NCBI GenBank assembly: GCA_905250115.1
Contig: CAJNOI010000011.1
Location: 812,426-876,425, forward strand
Length of the DNA: 64,000 bases
From: Adineta steineri
Lineage: Eukaryota; Rotifera; Eurotatoria; Adinetida; Adinetidae
Direction of reading: 5' to 3'
Every line of letters starts with the position of its first letter. Position 1 is the first letter of the stretch. Made by a program: the position numbers and the translations under genes. The notes below the pieces were generated by a model. It was not told the origin of the DNA and made no database searches. It worked only from the letters and a program-made list of their open reading frames with translations. Below are positions 60,408 through 64,000 of the stretch, in pieces.

Positions 60408-61301
60408 TTGTTACAATGGTTATCTCAAGTAGATAATGATACAAATGAAGAATTTGCTGAAAAATTTGTCGAACATGATTTATTAAGTGAAACATTTGAT
60501 CATCGTACATTAATTAGAATTATTTGGTGTTATTTAAAGATATTTGGTCGAAAAGAAACAATTAAATCAGTATTTGATAATATGAATTTTTATCTTAAAA
60601 ATGTAAATGAAACATTAATTTATTTTTGGATTCAAATTGTTCATTATGCTTGTGAAGCAACAAAAAATCCAACAAATGATTTCTCAGGATTTTTATTAAT
60701 GAATCCACAAATTCTAAATGAAATTGATTTACCATTGACTTATTATAAAAAAGATACATTATTCAGTAATCAAGCTAAAACAGCAGTTGTCTTACCAGAT
60801 ATTAAACCATTACCAAGTATCATACCTTCATCAAGTTCTACTAATAATAAGATAAAGACACAATCTCTTCGTGAATTTGATGATGATGAATTATTAAAAG
60901 AATTTGAATCATGTACATTGACATGTTGGTCTCATAAAATTCATTTACATATAACATGGCTTTATTTAACACGTGATGGTCGTCGGATTGGTGTTAATAA
61001 AATATTTGATAATATGAAAAATTTTCTTCAATCTAATCAAATATCACAAATGATTAAATTTCATTTTACATTGACTTATTTTTGGATTCAAATGGTTGAT
61101 TTAACTATTGCACAAAATAATTCAAACGATCTAAATTTTAAAGAATTTATTGAGAAAAATCCACATCTATTGAATGAAAATTTATTCTTAGATTATTATA
61201 AGAAAAAAACAATATTAGATAATCCAATTGCACAAGAACAAATGGTTTTACCTGATATTAAACATTTACCAACATTGGTTACATCTAATAACAAAAAATA
61301 A
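60408..61301 (+). CDS. Two-repeat helical domain, in frame after the ARF stop
   Basis: The 297-codon frame follows the ARF TAA without gap or frame change and has no ATG at its start (it begins TTG TTA CAA). It contains two diverged copies of a domain of about 130 residues (about 15-140 and 165-290) sharing a Leu/Trp-rich start (HRTLIRIIWCYLKIFGR; HKIHLHITWLYLTRDGR), IFDNM/VFDNM, TYFWIQMVD/IYFWIQIVH, NPHLLNE/NPQILNE and a VLPDIKHLP/VLPDIKPLP end. The arrangement suggests one ARF-repeat fusion gene split by a nonsense mutation, or stop readthrough. An independent gene would need an upstream start or internal ATG. I do not recognise the domain by name. Confidence 0.6.
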   Translation: MLQWLSQVDNDTNEEFAEKFVEHDLLSETFDHRTLIRIIWCYLKIFGRKETIKSVFDNMNFYLKNVNETLIYFWIQIVHYACEATKNPTNDFSGFLLMNPQILNEIDLPLTYYKKDTLFSNQAKTAVVLPDIKPLPSIIPSSSSTNNKIKTQSLREFDDDELLKEFESCTLTCWSHKIHLHITWLYLTRDGRRIGVNKIFDNMKNFLQSNQISQMIKFHFTLTYFWIQMVDLTIAQNNSNDLNFKEFIEKNPHLLNENLFLDYYKKKTILDNPIAQEQMVLPDIKHLPTLVTSNNKK

Positions 61302-61720
61302 TTCCGTTTATTAATATTAATTAAAGATATTTGTTAAACAGTTAACAACGATTTTATCAATATATTTTTTCATCAAAAAACATTTTCTCACAATAAAATT
61401 CATTCTGTAATAGAATTAAAATGTTTTATATTCCCAAATGTTATCACATACTGAGTAATTCATTTTTTCTTAATTTTTTTACCATTCTACTATGAATATT
61501 TCTTGATTTATATTCGAACCTATGTATTCATTGGAACATGTCACTATTTAGATAATCAAGATAATATAAATATGATTTAATTTTATAAGTAGCTTTTAGC
61601 CACTCGTGACTATTCATACTTATTATAAAGAAAGAAAAGAAAATGGAAAATGATACAAAATTTGTCGAGACCACACTAAAACTAAAAAAGACTTTTAATC
61701 TTTTTAACGAAATCGATACC

Positions 61721-61774
61721 ATCTTGAGGGTGGGTGTGTGTATTTCTGTCATTCATTACCCACTCCCTCAAGAT
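61721..61774. repeat. Telomere-like foldback at duplication boundary
   Basis: ATCTTGAGGGTGGGTGTGTG and TACCCACTCCCTCAAGAT have perfectly complementary 10-base ends. Similarity to the 50-kb region begins only about 9 bases after its right end. Confidence 0.75.
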
Positions 61775-61782
61775 TGAAAAAA

Positions 61783-62680
61783 TTGTTCTGGTATACAAAA
61801 AACAATAAACGGCACATAACTTGATAAAGAAATCATTGCACGAATTATTTATTTTAATATGAAAATAAATTTTCATCTAAATATTTCACAGAGAAGCTTT
61901 GTCTAACTTCAAATAATATATTATTTGATGAAGTATTCAAGAAGACTCTTTTCTCATGTAAGGTATATGGTTCTTGAGTACCTCGTTATTTTTAGAGCGT
62001 TTATTTCTCAATTACAATCAATAAATAAAATAGTCATTTGCACCTTTATGAATACAAAATAATTCCTTAATATTTTTTGAATTTTTTAAAAACTATTCTC
62101 AATAAAGTTCTTCAATGATCTTGTACGAAACACTTTGCTTATTTTAACAGAAGACAATGAAGTTTCTTCGATCCTACTTTCATGAATGTTAAACCTACAG
62201 TTATTTTTTCCATTTATTGGCATAATGTTTAAAACATGCTCTATGTGCAAACTTTCTCAAAGCTTTTTTCATTGTTTCTTTCTATAATAAATTTCATACA
62301 TTTATCAAAGAGTGTAAAAGAAAAAATAATTTAGTGAAAGAATTGTATTTCTCTTTCTACCTTTATGTGATGAAAGAATGTCGCCTACACATCAGCAAAC
62401 TGCAGTAATAGTGTACACAAAAGTAGGAATAAGTTGGAAAGAATAATAATAAAATCCATTCGATTGTTAGCTTCTGTTTTGTTCGTTCTTTCAATAATAT
62501 TACCAACAAAGTTGCTTGTTTTGATCTGTTCTTTGCTTAGCACAATATTATTTTCAAACGTAACTACATGGAGTTTGTTTCTTGAGCGACAACAAAAACA
62601 CATAAAAACATTCAAAGTCGCCGAAAAATCGAGAAAAACAAGTCACTATCTATATAAATAGAAGATACTAGCTTTAGCTT
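61783..62680 (+). repeat. Segmental duplication of the 50.37-51.22 kb ART upstream region
   Basis: Shared stretches include ACAATAAACGGCACAT, TTATTTATTTTAATATGAAA, TTCTTTCAATAATATTACCA and GTCGCCGAAAAATCGA in the same order and orientation, with small indels. The similarity runs on into the two ART coding regions. Confidence 0.8.
62653..62660 (+). promoter_or_regulatory. TATA box of the second ART gene
   Basis: TATAAATA lies about 60 bases before ATG 62720, matching the TATAAA of the first copy at 51192. Confidence 0.45.
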
Positions 62681-62719
62681 TCCATTAAATCAAATATTAT
62701 CAGTTTCATTAAACGCAAC

Positions 62720-64000
62720 ATGGGTGCGCAAAAATCAAAAGAAAATGTTACGACAACATCAAAAACAACAGCATCATCAAATATTCGGCAATCACGACAA
62801 CGCATGGCACAAAACTACCTTCTCATCTGGGTAGATGCCAGCATCGATGAAGGAAAAACAGATTGCCAAGACACACTCACTCAATTGAAAAATGTGATCA
62901 ATGATGTCAATTTATGCACGGAATCGGAACAATGCATCCAAGCACTCAATAAAGTTGACAAGGAGCAAGTCTTTGTTATAACATCTGGCTTATTAGGTCA
63001 ACATCTGGTTCCTCAAATTCATGGTATGTCACAGCTAGATGCCATTTACATCTTTTGTAGCAACAAATCCAGACATGAGACATGGACTCAAAACTGGAAA
63101 AAAATTAAAGGTGTCCATACAAACATCAAAGAAATTTGTCAAGCATTACAATTGGCGGTTAAACAATGTGACCAAGATTCAATTGCCGTAAGTTTTCTGA
63201 CGATAAATGAAATGGCGTCAACTGATAATTTAAATCAGTTGGAGCCAACTTTTATGTGCACACAGCTATTCAAGGAGATTCTCCTTGATGTTGAATATGA
63301 TCACAAGGCAATCCAGGATTTAGCAGTTTGTTGCCGTGAAGTTTTTACTGACAATCCAAGTGAATTACACCTGATTAATGAATTCGAACGCGACTATCGT
63401 CCACAACAAGCAATATGGTGGTATACACGTGAGTGTTTTACCTACAAAATGCTCAATCAAGCACTTCGAATGTTGGATGCCGATGTAATCATTAATATGG
63501 GCTTCTTCTTACGTGATGTACATCAACAAATTCAACAACTGTATAAACAACAGGTCAGTAGTTATCGAAGAAAATCTTTTCTAGTTTATCAAGGACAAGG
63601 TCTTATGCAATCAGATTTTGAGAAACTTCAGAAAGCAGAAGGTGGTCTTATGTCATTTAACAATTTCTTGTCTACCAGCAAAGACAAGAAAATATCTCTC
63701 GAATTTGCTGAAGATGCTTCCAAAAAACCGAATATGGTTGGCATTCTTTTTATGATGTCCATTGATCCTTGTATTAAATCAACACCATTTGCCTTCGTCA
63801 AAGAGGTGAGTGCTATTAAGAGAGAAGAAGAAATTCTCTTCTCAATGCATACTGTGTTTCGAGTGAATGTAATTAAACAAATAGACAGTAACAATCAACT
63901 TTATCAAGTTGAATTACAATTAACATCGGATGATGATCAGCAATTACGATTGCTTACTGATCGAATACGAGAAGAAGCTGGTGGTAGTACTGGATGGGAA
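62720..64000 (+). CDS. ADP-ribosyltransferase-TPR paralogue, catalytic Arg replaced (3' partial)
   Basis: An open frame of 427 codons runs off the right edge. It aligns without frame breaks to the 51-kb ART through the N-terminal alpha/beta domain, the ART fold and the first degenerate TPR. It starts MGAQKSKEN, an N-myristoylation-type signal (Gly2, Ser6) absent from the 51-kb copy. STS and the EEE of REEEILFS are intact, but the catalytic Arg of VYRGQ is Gln (VYQGQ), a single CGA to CAA change. NAD+ binding and transfer should be weakened, so this may be a regulatory or inactive membrane-tethered relative. The TPR array, if present, lies beyond the window. Confidence 0.85.
   Translation, partial: MGAQKSKENVTTTSKTTASSNIRQSRQRMAQNYLLIWVDASIDEGKTDCQDTLTQLKNVINDVNLCTESEQCIQALNKVDKEQVFVITSGLLGQHLVPQIHGMSQLDAIYIFCSNKSRHETWTQNWKKIKGVHTNIKEICQALQLAVKQCDQDSIAVSFLTINEMASTDNLNQLEPTFMCTQLFKEILLDVEYDHKAIQDLAVCCREVFTDNPSELHLINEFERDYRPQQAIWWYTRECFTYKMLNQALRMLDADVIINMGFFLRDVHQQIQQLYKQQVSSYRRKSFLVYQGQGLMQSDFEKLQKAEGGLMSFNNFLSTSKDKKISLEFAEDASKKPNMVGILFMMSIDPCIKSTPFAFVKEVSAIKREEEILFSMHTVFRVNVIKQIDSNNQLYQVELQLTSDDDQQLRLLTDRIREEAGGSTGWE

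Larger units (their letters stand above)
61302..62719. other. Intergenic; upstream region of second ART copy
   Basis: AT-rich to 61720, then a foldback (61721-61774), then sequence similar to 50370-51220 up to about 62680. No independent gene is called. Confidence 0.55.

Noticed and set aside
2047-61774. CRISPR-like array from repeated GTGTGG hairpins
   Set aside because: The copies are kilobases apart, in both orientations, in an intron-rich eukaryotic genome, with no regular spacers.

Overview
The window looks like nuclear DNA of an invertebrate animal, most probably a bdelloid rotifer. The evidence is AT-rich sequence, many very short GT..AG introns (about 45-65 bases), and metazoan families (polycystin, REEP, UNC-93, rhodopsin-like 7TM receptors, ARF, PARP, eEF1A). 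It also has several R-S-E ADP-ribosyltransferases joined to kinesin-light-chain-type TPRs or NHL repeats, a type that from memory is expanded in bdelloids. Scattered tracts resemble the bdelloid telomere repeat TGTGGG (also from memory). The species cannot be named from the sequence.

Layout. 1-7.3 kb (+): 3' part of a polycystin-1-like receptor/channel (REJ, GPS, PLAT, polycystin TM region). 9.7-13.7 kb (+): an apparent REEP5/DP1 ER-shaping domain spliced in frame to about 20 leucine-rich repeats, nearly one repeat per exon. 14.0-15.7 kb (+): a divergent eEF1A paralogue lacking the G3 histidine. 16.6-18.4 kb (-): UNC-93-like protein. 19.3-22.5 kb (+): secreted double flavoprotein oxidase, possibly GPI-anchored. 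24.4-27.2 kb (-): broken B-box/NHL gene. 28.0-31.0 kb (-): helical-repeat/TIR protein with a glutamate where SARM1-type NADases carry theirs. 32.9-35.4 kb (-): ART-NHL fusion with a decayed N-terminus. 36.6-40.7 kb: three 7TM receptors, the first with an EGF domain. 41.2-45.5 kb: mostly non-coding, with one gene fragment and a small two-exon gene. 45.5-46.3 kb (+): intronless orphan ORF. 47.8-49.5 kb (+): PARP pseudogene. 51.3-53.9 kb (+): intact ART-TPR gene. 55.8-57.4 kb: two orphan genes. 57.5-59.1 kb (+): ART pseudogene. 59.8-61.3 kb (+): ARF-like GTPase with Arg at the catalytic Gln position, followed in the same frame by a two-repeat domain ORF. 62.7 kb to the right edge (+): second ART gene, lying in a segmental duplication of the first.

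Most promising undescribed signals. (1) A dispersed family of small foldback elements with ends near CTTGAGGGTGTGGGTG and arms of telomere-like GTGTGG units, present at more than 15 sites, several inside introns; one sits at a duplication boundary, and a one-sided C-rich tract lies at the start of a truncated PARP gene. (2) Unusual domain fusions: REEP-LRR, ART-NHL, double flavoenzyme, EGF-7TM and ARF plus a repeat domain. (3) Repeated loss of catalytic residues in paralogues (ART Arg to Gln or Cys, ARF Gln71 to Arg, eEF1A His to Asn). All splice structures were deduced by eye from splice sites and reading phase.
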